A stretch of 64,000 nt of DNA from Amycolatopsis balhimycina FH 1894 (GTDB lineage: Bacteria > Actinomycetota > Actinomycetes > Mycobacteriales > Pseudonocardiaceae). Each line of letters begins with the position of its first letter. The stretch's first letter is position 1. Made by a program: the position numbers and the translations under genes. The notes under the pieces are model-generated. The model worked only from the letters and a program-made list of their open reading frames with translations. It had not been told where the DNA came from and searched no databases. The DNA lies in NCBI RefSeq assembly GCF_000384295.1, contig NZ_KB913037.1:8061533-8125532 (forward strand), written 5' to 3'. Below, piece by piece: positions 27,843 through 40,000 of the stretch.

Positions 27843-29129
27843 TTGAGCACCGTGATCCAGGGCGCCCGCCCGTACGGCGAGGGCGACCCGGTCGACATCC
27901 TGATCGAGGACGGCGTGATCACCGCGATCGGCGCCGTCGACGTCCCGGAAGACGCCGAACTGATCGACGCGAGCGGCCAGGTGCTGCTGCCGGGATTCGT
28001 CGACCTGCACACCCACCTGCGCGAACCCGGTCGCGAGGACACCGAGACGATCGACACCGGCTCGGCCGCGGCGGCGCTCGGCGGCTACACCGCGGTGTTC
28101 GCCATGGCCAACACCGACCCGGTCGCCGACAACGCCGTGATCGTCGAGCACGTCTGGCGGCGCGGGCAGGAGGCCGGCCTGGTCGACGTCCACCCGGTCG
28201 GCGCGGTCACCGTCGGGCTCAAGGGCGAGAAGCTCGCCGAGCTGGGCACGATGGCGAACTCCCAGGCCCGGGTGAAGGTGTTCTCCGACGACGGACTCTG
28301 CGTCGCCGACCCGCTGCTGATGCGCCGCGCGCTGGAGTACTCGACCGCGCTCGACGTCGTCATCGCGCAGCATGCGGAGGAGCCGCGGCTGACCGTCGGC
28401 GCCCAGGCGCACGAGGGCGAGCGCGCGGCCCGGCTCGGCTACACCGGCTGGCCGGCCGCCGCCGAAGAGTCCATCGTGGCCCGCGACTGCCTGCTGGCGC
28501 TGCACGCCAACGCCCGGCTGCACGTCTGCCACGTCTCGACGTCGGGGACGGCGGACGTGCTGCGCTGGGCGAAGGACCGCGGCACCCAGGTGTCGGCCGA
28601 GGTCACGCCCCACCACCTGCTGCTGACCGACGAGCGCCTGGCCACCTACGACCCGGTCAACAAGGTGAACCCGCCGCTGCGCACCGAGTCCGACGCGGAG
28701 AAGCTCCGGACCGCGCTGGCCGACGGCACCATCGACTGCGTCGCCACCGACCACGCGCCGCACGCGGTGCAGGACAAGGACACCGAGTGGGCCGCCGCCC
28801 GGCCGGGCATGCTCGGCCTGCAGACGGCGCTCTCGATCGTCACCGAGACGATGGTCCGCACCGGGCTGCTCGACTGGCGCGGCGTCGCCCGCGTGATGAG
28901 CGAGCGGCCCGCCGAGATCGGCAACCTGGCCGACCAGGGCCGCCCGATCGCGGTCGGCGAGCCGGCGAACCTGACGCTGGTCGACCCGGACGCCGAGTGG
29001 ACGGTCCGGGGCGCGGAGCTGGCCAGCATCGCGGCCAACACCCCGTACGAGGGAATGCGGCTGCCCGGCGTGGTGACCGCGACGCTGCTGCGCGGGCGGA
29101 CCACCGCGCGGGACGGGAAGATCTGCTGA
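27843..29129 (+). CDS. pyrC: Dihydroorotase (class I)
   Basis: Cyclises carbamoyl aspartate. It has 428 residues with a TTG start at 27843 eight bases after a GAGGTG ribosome-binding site. This start gives [14 protein letters not shown], in register with mycobacterial PyrC; an earlier TTG at 27804 is less likely. Zinc ligands H56/H58 lie in [10 protein letters not shown], with later ligands in AQHAEEP, HVCHVST and ATDHAPH. The 73-base gap before it, unusual in this overlapping operon, has a short GAGCGAGCTTGCGAG-type sequence. The TGA overlaps the next ATG. Confidence 0.96.
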   Translation: MSTVIQGARPYGEGDPVDILIEDGVITAIGAVDVPEDAELIDASGQVLLPGFVDLHTHLREPGREDTETIDTGSAAAALGGYTAVFAMANTDPVADNAVIVEHVWRRGQEAGLVDVHPVGAVTVGLKGEKLAELGTMANSQARVKVFSDDGLCVADPLLMRRALEYSTALDVVIAQHAEEPRLTVGAQAHEGERAARLGYTGWPAAAEESIVARDCLLALHANARLHVCHVSTSGTADVLRWAKDRGTQVSAEVTPHHLLLTDERLATYDPVNKVNPPLRTESDAEKLRTALADGTIDCVATDHAPHAVQDKDTEWAAARPGMLGLQTALSIVTETMVRTGLLDWRGVARVMSERPAEIGNLADQGRPIAVGEPANLTLVDPDAEWTVRGAELASIAANTPYEGMRLPGVVTATLLRGRTTARDGKIC

Positions 29130-29623
29130 TGGAACGCCTCTGGCTGGTGCTGGCGATCGTCGCCTTCTTCCTGCTCTGCCTCTGGGGCATGTACGTGGGC
29201 TGGCGGCGCAAGGCGCGCTCGCAGAGCGTGCAGGTGCCGCCGTTCCCCGCCATCCCTGAAGACGCCGGCGAGGTGCTGCTGGAATCGACCGGCGTCTACC
29301 TGGCGACGACGGTCGCGGGGGAGTGGCAGAACCGGATCGTCACCCGCGGCGCGGGACTGCGCACCGGCGCGGTCTGGCGGCTGCACGACGGCGGGATCGC
29401 CGTCGAACGCGGCGGGGCGCCGGACTTCTGGATCCCGCGGGAGGCCGTCACCGGCGTCCGGCGCGACACGAAGATCGCCGGGAAGGTGATGGGCACCGAC
29501 GCGCTGCTGGTGCTCACCTGGCGGCTCGGCGACGCCGAGCTCGACACCGGATTCCGCGGCGACGACCTCGACGACTATCCACAGTGGATCGAACAGCTCA
29601 AGATCAAGGGAGGTGCCCAGTGA
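29129..29623 (+). CDS. Membrane-anchored PH-like protein of the pyr operon
   Basis: A 164-residue protein. One N-terminal helix (LWLVLAIVAFFLLCLWGMYVGW) anchors a cytoplasmic beta-rich domain (VLLESTGVYLATT ... NRIVTRGAGLRTGAVWRLHDGGIAVERGG ... LLVLTWRLGDAELDTGFRGDD) of bacterial PH-like fold. A gene of the same size and position lies between pyrC and carA in M. tuberculosis (Rv1382), so it is a conserved member of the actinobacterial operon. No function is known to me. It overlaps pyrC and carA by stop-start overlaps. Confidence 0.85.
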   Translation: MERLWLVLAIVAFFLLCLWGMYVGWRRKARSQSVQVPPFPAIPEDAGEVLLESTGVYLATTVAGEWQNRIVTRGAGLRTGAVWRLHDGGIAVERGGAPDFWIPREAVTGVRRDTKIAGKVMGTDALLVLTWRLGDAELDTGFRGDDLDDYPQWIEQLKIKGGAQ

Positions 29624-30741
29624 ACGCGCGCGCTCAGGCCGCACTGGTACTCGAAGACGGCCGGGTGTTCCGCGGCGCTGCCTACGGCGCGCAGGGGCGA
29701 ACCCTCGGCGAAGCGGTGTTCTGCACCGGCATGACCGGCTACCAGGAGACGCTGACGGACCCGTCCTACCACGGCCAGATCGTGGTCCAGACGGCACCGC
29801 AGATCGGCAACACCGGCTGGAACGACGAGGACGACGAGTCGTCGAAGATCTGGGTCAACGGCTATGTGGTGCGCGACCCCGCCCGCACGCCGTCCAACTG
29901 GCGCTCGAAGCGCTCGCTCGACGAAGAGCTGGTGCGCCAGGGGATCGTCGGCATCGCCGAGGTCGACACCCGGTCGCTGACCCGGCACCTGCGCGAACTC
30001 GGCGCGATGCGGGCCGGGGTGTTCTCCGGTGACGCGCTGGGCACGCTTGACGACATGGTCGCTGAGGTGCTGGCCAGCCCGAAGATGGAGGGTGCCGACC
30101 TGGCCGGCCAGGTTTCGACGCCGAAGCCGTACGTGGTCTCGCCTTCCGGTGAGACGCGCTTCCGGGTGGCCGCACTGGATCTGGGCATCAAGTCCAACAC
30201 CCCGCGGCAGATGGTCAAGCGCGGCATCGAGGTGCACGTGCTGCCGTCGACCACGACGGTCGACGAACTGCTGGCGATCGAGCCGGACGGCGTGTTCCTT
30301 TCCAACGGCCCGGGCGACCCGGCCACCACGACGCACGCGACCGAGCTGACCAAGCAGATCCTCGGCCGTGAGATCCCGCTGTTCGGCATCTGCTTCGGCA
30401 ACCAGGTCCTCGGCCGCGCGCTCGGCCTGGGCACGTACAAGATGCGCTACGGCCACCGCGGCATCAACATCCCGGTGATCGACGTGGCGACCAGGTCAGT
30501 GGCCATCACGGCCCAGAACCATGGCTTCGCCCTCGAAGGTGAGCCGGGGCAGCGGTTCGAGTCGCCGTTCGGTGCCGCGCAGATCAGCCACTACTGCCCG
30601 AACGACGACACGGTCGAGGGCGTGCGCGCGCTCGACGTCCCGGCGTTCTCGGTGCAGTACCACCCCGAAGCCGCGGCCGGACCGCACGACGCGGCGCCCC
30701 TGTTCGACGATTTCGTTTCGCTCATGGAGAAGCGGTCGTGA
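29620..30741 (+). CDS. carA: Carbamoyl-phosphate synthase small subunit
   Basis: Glutaminase subunit delivering ammonia to CarB. It has 373 residues. The class I amidotransferase nucleophile Cys is in LFGICFGNQVLG (~256), with a His-Glu pair in QYHPEA (~349-351). The motif reads GICFGNQ rather than GICLGHQ. The GTG overlaps the preceding stop and follows AAGGGAGG. Its own TGA overlaps the GTG of an ATPase gene, not carB as expected. Confidence 0.97.
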   Translation: MNARAQAALVLEDGRVFRGAAYGAQGRTLGEAVFCTGMTGYQETLTDPSYHGQIVVQTAPQIGNTGWNDEDDESSKIWVNGYVVRDPARTPSNWRSKRSLDEELVRQGIVGIAEVDTRSLTRHLRELGAMRAGVFSGDALGTLDDMVAEVLASPKMEGADLAGQVSTPKPYVVSPSGETRFRVAALDLGIKSNTPRQMVKRGIEVHVLPSTTTVDELLAIEPDGVFLSNGPGDPATTTHATELTKQILGREIPLFGICFGNQVLGRALGLGTYKMRYGHRGINIPVIDVATRSVAITAQNHGFALEGEPGQRFESPFGAAQISHYCPNDDTVEGVRALDVPAFSVQYHPEAAAGPHDAAPLFDDFVSLMEKRS

Positions 30742-31634
30742 CGCTCACGACCGGCATCGAACGGATCCGGATCCGGAACTACCGGGTGCTCCGGGACATC
30801 GAGCTGGACGGCCTGACCCCGGTCACGTTGCTGATCGGTGCCAACGGCACTGGCAAATCCACCGTCCTGGACGCAATCGAGTTCGTGTTCGAGGCAGTGA
30901 GCGCCGGATTGGCCGACGCCTGGGGTCGGCGAGGTGGCTTGGCCGGTGTCCGGAGCAAAGGTGCCGGCGGGCCCGTTGAGATCGAGCTTGACTGCCGGTC
31001 CTGGGCGGGACTGTTCACCTATCGACTGGTCGTCGGGGAACGGCAAGGCTTCCCGGAAGTCGAGGGAGAGAAGCTGTCGTGGCGGCACGAAGAAGAAAGC
31101 GAAGCGTTCGAGCTGCTCGACTTCGCGTACGGTAGCGGGACGGTCCGTCGACCGGGCGTTGGTGCGGTGGATGAGCAATTTGTCACGGCGGACATTCTGG
31201 GTGCCGATACGTTCGGACGCCTCGGAGTCAACAGCCAGGTCGCTGCCTTCCGCCGTTTCGCCGCTCAGGTCCGGCTTGCGGACGGTGTCGGCCGGCTGCG
31301 GTCATCCGCGGCGCAGAGCCCGGTGGCTGCCCTGCTGACCGATGTGCCGGAGACGGGCCTCTACCCGTTGTTGCACACTTCATTGGCCGAGGACATCCGA
31401 GCGTTCTCCCAGACCGGCCAAGTCATTGCCGCCACTCATTCCTCCTGGATCGTGAATGCCTCGCGGCTGGACGAAGTCTGGATGATGTACCGCGACGACC
31501 ACGGGCACACGCAGGCCAGACGCGCTGCCGACCTGCCACGACTGGTCGCGATGGCAGGGCCGGGCGCACTGCTCGGTGACCTGTGGTCCGAAGGGTACTT
31601 CGGCATCGGCGATCCGCTGGCGAGGCAAATGTGA
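30738..31634 (+). CDS. Degenerate AAA/ABC-type ATPase inserted between carA and carB
   Basis: A 298-residue RecF/OLD-like ATPase. The Walker A GANGTGKST (34-42) and the following LDAIEFVFEAV are intact, and the C-terminal end shows LADG (signature-like), LLTDVPETGLYP (Walker B, ~199-210) and VIAATHSSWIVN (switch His). Two defects are visible. The catalytic Glu of DEPE is replaced by Val (DVPE), and about 80-100 residues normally between the middle and the signature appear missing. Codons such as GTT, GAT, CAA, TTT and ATT are commoner than in neighbours, suggesting transfer. It starts GTGA over the carA stop. Family members often belong to defence modules; activity here is doubtful. Confidence 0.75.
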   Translation: MTLTTGIERIRIRNYRVLRDIELDGLTPVTLLIGANGTGKSTVLDAIEFVFEAVSAGLADAWGRRGGLAGVRSKGAGGPVEIELDCRSWAGLFTYRLVVGERQGFPEVEGEKLSWRHEEESEAFELLDFAYGSGTVRRPGVGAVDEQFVTADILGADTFGRLGVNSQVAAFRRFAAQVRLADGVGRLRSSAAQSPVAALLTDVPETGLYPLLHTSLAEDIRAFSQTGQVIAATHSSWIVNASRLDEVWMMYRDDHGHTQARRAADLPRLVAMAGPGALLGDLWSEGYFGIGDPLARQM

Positions 31635-31656
31635 CCGAGCCTGCCGTAGGGCTAAC

Positions 31657-31709
31657 GCACCCAATGTGGCGTTCGGTGCGTTCAACGCAACCAACGCCGC
31701 ATTGGGTGC
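31657..31709. repeat. GCACCCAATG inverted repeat between the ATPase and carB
   Basis: Arms 31657-31673 and 31693-31709 pair over 17 bp with one mismatch, and the inner sequence GGTGCGTT/AACGCAACC can extend the stem. It begins 22 bases after the ATPase stop. Confidence 0.75.
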
Positions 31710-31746
31710 ATGACGGCTTGGCTCCCGCCCCGCGCTGCACTCCGCC

Positions 31747-31836
31747 TTGGGTGGAAACGGACATCGAGAACAACCGATCGAAAAGCTTTCAGGTCTTCCG
31801 CGACGGCTTGCGGCGCCTGGTGAAAGAAGGAAACTG

Positions 31837-31837
<1 letters not shown>
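31747..31837 (+). pseudogene. Orphan C-terminal coding tail before carB
   Basis: A frame running into a TGA that overlaps the carB ATG (TGATG) would encode [20 protein letters not shown] followed by RRLVKEGN. The sequence looks like the end of a normal protein and is preceded only by the inverted repeat, so it may be the remnant of a second gene that arrived with the ATPase. Alternatively it is just spacer sequence with carB's ribosome-binding site GAAGGAAA. Confidence 0.3.
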
Positions 31838-35162
<3,325 letters not shown>

Positions 35163-35166
<4 letters not shown>

Positions 35167-36029
35167 CGGCGTCTTCGGTGTCTTCGGCGCCGGAGCGGTT
35201 CGGGGCGCGGCTGGCGAAAGCCGTCGCGGCCCGGGGCCCGCTGTGCGCCGGGATCGACCCCCACCCGGGCCTCATCGAGGCATGGGGGCTCCCGGTGGAC
35301 GTCTCGGGCCTGGAACGGTTCGCGCTGTCCGCCACGGAGGTCCTGGCGGCGCACACGGCGATCGTGAAGCCGCAGTCGGCGTTCTTCGAGAGTTTCGGAG
35401 CGGCCGGGATCCGGGTGCTGGAGCGGGTGGTCGAGACCGCCCGCGAGGCGGGCGCGCTGGTGCTGCTGGACGTCAAGCGCGGCGACATCGGCTCCACGAT
35501 GGCGGCCTACACCGCCGCGTACGTCGCCGGCGGCGCGGCGATCGCGGCCGACGCCATCACCGTCTCGCCGTACCTCGGGTTCGGCTCACTGGAGCAGTGC
35601 GCCGCCACGGCCGGCTCGGCGGGACGCGGCATCTTCGTGCTCGCCCGGACTTCGAACCCCGAAGCGGGCGAGGTGCAGAACGCGAAGCTGCCCGACGGGC
35701 GCACCGTGGCGCAGGCGATCGTCGACTCCGCGGCGGCACTCAACGCAGGCGCGGAACCGCTCGGCGATGTGGGTGTCGTCGTCGGGGCCACCATGCCGCC
35801 GGGAGAGCTCGATCTCTCGCGGTTGAACGGTCCGGTGCTGGCGCCCGGGTTCGGGGCCCAGGGAGCCACTGCTGCCGATTTGCGGGCCCTGTTCGGCGCG
35901 TCCTTGCCGGGCGTGCTGCCCGCCTCGTCCCGGGACATCCTGAAGCACGGTCCGGAGCAACCGGCTTTGCGCCAAGCGGTCGAACGAGTCGCCGAAGTGC
36001 TGGCCGACCCGCAGGAAAACGGCCAATAG
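35163..36029 (+). CDS. pyrF: Orotidine-5'-phosphate decarboxylase (type 2)
   Basis: Makes UMP from OMP. It has 288 residues, the longer PyrF type found in mycobacteria and myxobacteria. The catalytic Lys/Asp cluster is [20 protein letters not shown] (~100-119); [16 protein letters not shown] lies at the N-terminus and the phosphate-binding [10 protein letters not shown] near the end. The GTG overlaps the carB stop. It is the last pyr gene, followed by hairpins at 36032 and 36084. Confidence 0.97.
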
Positions 36030-36031
36030 CA

Positions 36032-36049
36032 GGGGCCGGAACGGGCCCC
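36032..36049 (+). terminator. Hairpin after pyrF
   Basis: GGGGCC pairs with GGCCCC around GGAACGG, starting three bases after the pyrF stop. A plausible end of the pyr operon. Confidence 0.5.
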
Positions 36050-36083
36050 CACCAGGCACCCCCGCATTGTGGCCGGTGCTCAC

Positions 36084-36116
36084 GGGTGGGTACCGTCGCG
36101 TCACCCACCCAGTTTT
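36084..36116 (+). terminator. Hairpin with T-run before mihF
   Basis: GGGTGGGT (36084-36091) pairs perfectly with ACCCACCC (36103-36110) across 11 bases and is followed by AGTTTT. It resembles an intrinsic terminator and lies 20 bases before the mihF ribosome-binding site, so it could also be a leader structure of mihF. Confidence 0.5.
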
Positions 36117-36136
36117 GAGAACTACCGGAGGAAAAC

Positions 36137-36454
36137 GTGGCACTTCCCCAGCTGACAGAGGAACAGCGCGCTGCGGCGCTGGAGAAGGCCGCCGCCGCCC
36201 GCCGCATCCGTGCTGAGCTGAAGGAGCGGCTGAAGCGGGGCGGTACCACTCTGGTCGACGTGCTGAAGCAGGCCGAGGAGAACGAAGTCCTCGGCAAGAT
36301 GAAGGTCTCGGCTCTGCTCGAGGCGCTTCCGGGCGTCGGCAAGGTCCGCGCCCAGCAGACCATGGAACGACTGGAGATCGCCCCCAGCCGACGGCTGCGC
36401 GGCCTCGGCGACCGGCAGCGCAAGGCGCTGCTGGCCGAGTTCAGCGGCGAGTGA
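36137..36454 (+). CDS. mihF: Integration host factor, actinobacterial type (MihF/sIHF)
   Basis: Small nucleoid-associated DNA-binding protein, 105 residues, unrelated to the HU-type IHF. A long N-terminal helix ([23 protein letters not shown]) leads into an H2TH-like module with [19 protein letters not shown] and the basic [16 protein letters not shown]. The GTG follows GGAGGAAAAC. In M. tuberculosis and Streptomyces the gene also precedes gmk. The stop overlaps gmk (GTGA). Confidence 0.96.
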   Translation: MALPQLTEEQRAAALEKAAAARRIRAELKERLKRGGTTLVDVLKQAEENEVLGKMKVSALLEALPGVGKVRAQQTMERLEIAPSRRLRGLGDRQRKALLAEFSGE

Positions 36455-37119
36455 GCGGCGTCGGTCAGGACTACCCGGCAAGCCGGGGCGCCGACCGCGG
36501 CAGTGAGCCGGTGGCGGGGGATCTCTCCCGGCACCGGCTCACCGTCGTCTCGGGGCCTTCGGGGGTCGGGAAGTCGAGCGTGGTGGGCGTACTGCGGAAG
36601 CTGGAGCCGGAGATCTACTTCAGCGTCTCGGTCACCACGCGTAAGCCGCGCCCCGGCGAAGTCGACGGGGCGCACTACCACTTCGTCGACCGCGCGGAGT
36701 TCGACGCGATGGTCGCCGACGGCCGGCTGCTGGAATGGGCCGAGTTCGCCGGCAACCGCTACGGCACCCCGCGCGAGCCGGTCGAGAAGGCCCTCGCCGA
36801 GGGCCGCCCGGCCGTCCTGGAGATCGAACTGCAGGGCGCCCGCCAGGTCCGCGTGGCGATGCCCGAGGCCCGGCTGGTGATGCTGATGCCGCCGTCCTGG
36901 GACGAACTGGTGGGCAGGCTCACCGGGCGCGGCACCGAAAACGAGGCCGCGGTGAAGGCCCGGCTGGCCGAAGCGGAGCGTGAGCTGGCCGCGGCGGGCG
37001 AGTTCGACCACCGCCTCGTCAACGCCGACGTGCGGGAGGCCGCCGAGCACTTGCTAAACTTGATTACCGGTGCGCAGCTTGCCGCCGGTAATCCCAATGA
37101 TTCGGAGCACCACGAGTGA
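36451..37119 (+). CDS. gmk: Guanylate kinase
   Basis: Phosphorylates GMP to GDP. It has 222 residues, with ~30 extra N-terminal residues of low conservation before [15 protein letters not shown] (P-loop at ~35-43). [21 protein letters not shown] binds GMP, and [11 protein letters not shown] belongs to the core. The GTG overlaps mihF. A later internal start close to residue 25 cannot be excluded. The stop overlaps the rpoZ GTG. Confidence 0.96.
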   Translation: MSGVGQDYPASRGADRGSEPVAGDLSRHRLTVVSGPSGVGKSSVVGVLRKLEPEIYFSVSVTTRKPRPGEVDGAHYHFVDRAEFDAMVADGRLLEWAEFAGNRYGTPREPVEKALAEGRPAVLEIELQGARQVRVAMPEARLVMLMPPSWDELVGRLTGRGTENEAAVKARLAEAERELAAAGEFDHRLVNADVREAAEHLLNLITGAQLAAGNPNDSEHHE

Positions 37120-37385
37120 CGACTCAGGCGACCCTGCACGAAGAGCTCGAGGGCATCACCAACCCGCCGATCGACGACCTGCTCGAGAAGGTCAGCTCGA
37201 AGTACGCGCTGGTGATCTACTCGGCCAAGCGTGCCCGCCAGATCAACGACTACTACGCCCAGCTGGGCGAGGGCCTGCTCGAGTACGTCGGCCCGCTCGT
37301 CGAGCCGGGCCCGCGCGAGAAGCCGCTCTCGATCGCGCTGCGCGAGATCCACGGCGGCCTGCTCGAGCACACCGAGGGTGAGTAA
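37116..37385 (+). CDS. rpoZ: RNA polymerase omega subunit
   Basis: An 89-residue omega subunit that helps fold the beta-prime subunit. The core [34 protein letters not shown] matches the family, and an actinobacterial C-terminal extension ends [18 protein letters not shown]. The GTG overlaps the gmk stop, and coaBC begins eight bases before its TAA. Grouping of mihF-gmk-rpoZ-coaBC is conserved in actinobacteria. Confidence 0.97.
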   Translation: MTTQATLHEELEGITNPPIDDLLEKVSSKYALVIYSAKRARQINDYYAQLGEGLLEYVGPLVEPGPREKPLSIALREIHGGLLEHTEGE

Positions 37386-38598
37386 ACCCCGCGTTGTCCT
37401 GGGCGTGGGCGGCGGCATCGCCGCCTACAAGGCCTGTGAGGTGCTGCGCGGGCTGACCGAGTCCGGTCACGACGTCCGCGTGGTCCCCACCGAAGCCGCG
37501 TTGAACTTCGTCGGCGCGGCGACCTTCGAAGCCCTTTCCGGGCATCCCGTGCACACGGGCGTGTTCACCGAGGTACCCGAGGTGCAGCACGTCCGCGTCG
37601 GCAAGGAGGCGGACCTCGTCCTGGTCGTCCCGGCCACGGCGAACCTCCTCGCGAAGGCCGCCCACGGCCTCGCCGACGACCTGCTGACCACCACCCTGCT
37701 CACTGCCCGGTGCCCGGTCGCCTTCTTCCCGGCGATGCACACGGAGATGTGGGAGCACCCGGCGACCCGCGACAACGTGGCCCTGCTGCGCTCGCGCGGC
37801 CTGATCGTCACCGAGCCCGATTCGGGCCGGTTGACCGGCGCCGACACCGGCAAGGGGCGTCTCGCGAACCCGGCCGAAATCGTCGACCTCGCCCGGCTGC
37901 TGCTGGCCCGCCCGGAAGCCCTGCCGCGCGACCTCGAGGGTGTCCGCGTGGTCGTGTCCGCGGGCGGCACGCGCGAGCCGCTGGACCCCGTCCGCTACCT
38001 GGGCAACCGCTCGTCCGGCAAGCAGGGCTACGCGCTGGCCCGCGTCGCCGCCCAGCGCGGCGCCGAGGTCACCCTGGTCACCGCGCACACGGTCGCGCTG
38101 CCGGACCCGGCGGGCGCGGCCGTCGAGCACGTTTCGACCGCCGAGGAGCTGCGCCAGGCGGTGCACGCCGCGTCCGAAGCCGCCGACGTCGTCGTGATGG
38201 CCGCCGCCGTCGCCGACTTCCGGCCGGCGAACCGGGCCGAGCACAAGATCAAGAAGTCCGACGACCAGCCGGACCCCGTGATCACCCTGGACCGCAACGC
38301 CGACATCCTCGCCGAGCTGGTGCGGAACCGGCGGCCGGGCCAGGTCGTCGTCGGCTTCGCCGCGGAGACCGGGGACGAGCACGGCAGCGTCCTCGACCAC
38401 GCCCGCGTCAAGCTCAAGCGCAAGGGTGCCGACCTGCTGGTGGTCAACGCGGTCGGTGACGGCAAGGCGTTCGGCACGGAGGACAACTCGGGCTGGCTGC
38501 TCGGCTCCGACGGGACCGAAATCGCCATCCCGCTCGGCGCGAAGGCCGAACTGGCGTCCACATTGTGGGACGCTGTTGTGAGGTTCATGAAGCGTTGA
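37378..38598 (+). CDS. coaBC: Bifunctional phosphopantothenoylcysteine decarboxylase/synthase
   Basis: Two steps of coenzyme A synthesis. It has 406 residues. CoaC (residues ~1-185) is a flavoprotein with [33 protein letters not shown] and [13 protein letters not shown]; the usual PAMN Asn is His. CoaB (~190-406) has [26 protein letters not shown] and the Lys-rich KIKK loop. The GTG start lies eight bases inside rpoZ. Confidence 0.96.
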   Translation: MSKPRVVLGVGGGIAAYKACEVLRGLTESGHDVRVVPTEAALNFVGAATFEALSGHPVHTGVFTEVPEVQHVRVGKEADLVLVVPATANLLAKAAHGLADDLLTTTLLTARCPVAFFPAMHTEMWEHPATRDNVALLRSRGLIVTEPDSGRLTGADTGKGRLANPAEIVDLARLLLARPEALPRDLEGVRVVVSAGGTREPLDPVRYLGNRSSGKQGYALARVAAQRGAEVTLVTAHTVALPDPAGAAVEHVSTAEELRQAVHAASEAADVVVMAAAVADFRPANRAEHKIKKSDDQPDPVITLDRNADILAELVRNRRPGQVVVGFAAETGDEHGSVLDHARVKLKRKGADLLVVNAVGDGKAFGTEDNSGWLLGSDGTEIAIPLGAKAELASTLWDAVVRFMKR

Positions 38599-38620
38599 CC
38601 GCCTCCCGAGCGATAGTCAG

Positions 38621-38678
38621 TACGCTTGCACAGGTAAGGGGTCCCTAACTTGCAGGGCATCCGACGACTAGGTGAGGA
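38621..38678 (+). promoter_or_regulatory. metK promoter and leader
   Basis: TACGCT (38621-38626) is a plausible -10. The leader contains a small hairpin GTAAGGG-GT-CCCTAAC (38634-38649) and GAGGAA next to the first GTG. No SAM-riboswitch signature was seen. Confidence 0.35.
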
Positions 38679-38679
38679 A

Positions 38680-39894
38680 GTGACGGCCACCGTGACCGCG
38701 TCTACCAGCAGATTGTTCACCTCGGAGTCGGTGACCGAAGGGCACCCCGACAAGATCTGCGACGCCATCAGCGACTCGATCCTCGACGGCCTGCTGTCGA
38801 AGGACCCGCGCAGCCGCGTCGCTGTCGAAACCCTGATCACCACCGGCCAGGTACACGTGGCGGGCGAGGTGACCACCGAGGCGTACGCCGACATCCCGAC
38901 GATCGTCCGCGACGTCATCCTCAAGATCGGCTACGACTCCTCGGCCAAGGGTTTCGACGGCAACTCCTGCGGCGTCAACGTCGCGATCGGCTCGCAGTCG
39001 CCCGACATCGCGCAGGGTGTCGACACCGCGTACGAATCGCGCGTCGAATCGGACGAAGACGAGATCAACCGCCAGGGCGCCGGCGACCAGGGCCTGATGT
39101 TCGGCTACGCCTGCTCGGACACGCCCGAGCTGATGCCGCTGCCGATCGCGCTGGCCCACCGGCTCTCGAAGCGGCTGACCGCGGTCCGCAAGGACGGCGT
39201 GCTGCCGTACCTGCGCCCGGACGGCAAGACCCAGGTGACCATCGAGTACGCCGGCGACCAGCCGGTGCGCCTCGACACCGTCGTGGTGTCCTCCCAGCAC
39301 GCCGACGGCATCGACCTGGAGAAGATGCTCAGCGTCGACGTCAAGGAGCACGTCGTCGGCCCGGAGATCGAGAGCCTGGGCATCGACACCGCGAAGGCGC
39401 GCCTGCTGGTCAACCCGACCGGCCGGTTCGTCATCGGCGGCCCGATGGGCGACGCCGGGCTGACCGGCCGCAAGATCATCGTCGACACCTACGGCGGCAT
39501 GGCCCGCCACGGTGGTGGCGCGTTCTCCGGCAAGGACCCGTCCAAGGTCGACCGTTCCGCGGCGTACGCGATGCGCTGGGTGGCGAAGAACGTCGTCGCC
39601 GCGGGGCTCGCCGGCCGCGTCGAGGTGCAGGTCGCGTACGCCATCGGCAAGGCGGCTCCGGTCGGCCTGTTCGTCGAGACCTTCGGCACCGAGAACGTCG
39701 ACCCGTCGAAGATCCAGCAGGCCATCAACGAGGTCTTCGACCTGCGGCCGGCCGCGATCATCCGCGACCTCGACCTGCTGCGCCCGATCTACGCCCCCAC
39801 CGCCGCCTACGGCCACTTCGGCCGTCCCGAGCTGGACCTCCCCTGGGAGAGCACGGCCCGCGCCGAGGCCCTGAAGGCGGCCGCGGGAGCCTGA
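38680..39894 (+). CDS. metK: S-adenosylmethionine synthetase
   Basis: Makes SAM from methionine and ATP. It has about 404 residues from the GTG at 38680; the in-frame GTG at 38692 gives [14 protein letters not shown] and is equally plausible. Signatures include [16 protein letters not shown], the catalytic [12 protein letters not shown], and the phosphate-loop [16 protein letters not shown]. The gene has its own promoter region and a perfect 23-bp hairpin just after the stop. Mycobacterial synteny (coaBC-metK) is retained. Confidence 0.97.
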   Translation: MTATVTASTSRLFTSESVTEGHPDKICDAISDSILDGLLSKDPRSRVAVETLITTGQVHVAGEVTTEAYADIPTIVRDVILKIGYDSSAKGFDGNSCGVNVAIGSQSPDIAQGVDTAYESRVESDEDEINRQGAGDQGLMFGYACSDTPELMPLPIALAHRLSKRLTAVRKDGVLPYLRPDGKTQVTIEYAGDQPVRLDTVVVSSQHADGIDLEKMLSVDVKEHVVGPEIESLGIDTAKARLLVNPTGRFVIGGPMGDAGLTGRKIIVDTYGGMARHGGGAFSGKDPSKVDRSAAYAMRWVAKNVVAAGLAGRVEVQVAYAIGKAAPVGLFVETFGTENVDPSKIQQAINEVFDLRPAAIIRDLDLLRPIYAPTAAYGHFGRPELDLPWESTARAEALKAAAGA

Positions 39895-39904
39895 TCCGCA
39901 AGTT

Positions 39905-39953
39905 CGTGAAGGCCACCTTGAGGAACTCCAAGTTCCTCAAGGTGGCCTTCACG
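39905..39953. repeat. GTGAAGGCCACCTTGAGG hairpin repeat, copy 1
   Basis: Perfect 23-bp arms (39905-39927 and 39931-39953) around a CCA loop, 10 bases after the metK stop, so it likely acts as a terminator. A second copy with one mismatch in the stem is at 56485-56533. Confidence 0.85.
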
Positions 39954-40000
39954 GCGTTCTGGCGTCGGGGTTGTCGGAGGGGTCTGGTAGAGATCACGGG

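Noticed and set aside
38599..38679. SAM riboswitch or iron-box before metK
   Set aside because: Only a short imperfect hairpin is present; it does not match SAM-I or SAM-II core sequences, and the IdeR-like resemblance is weak.
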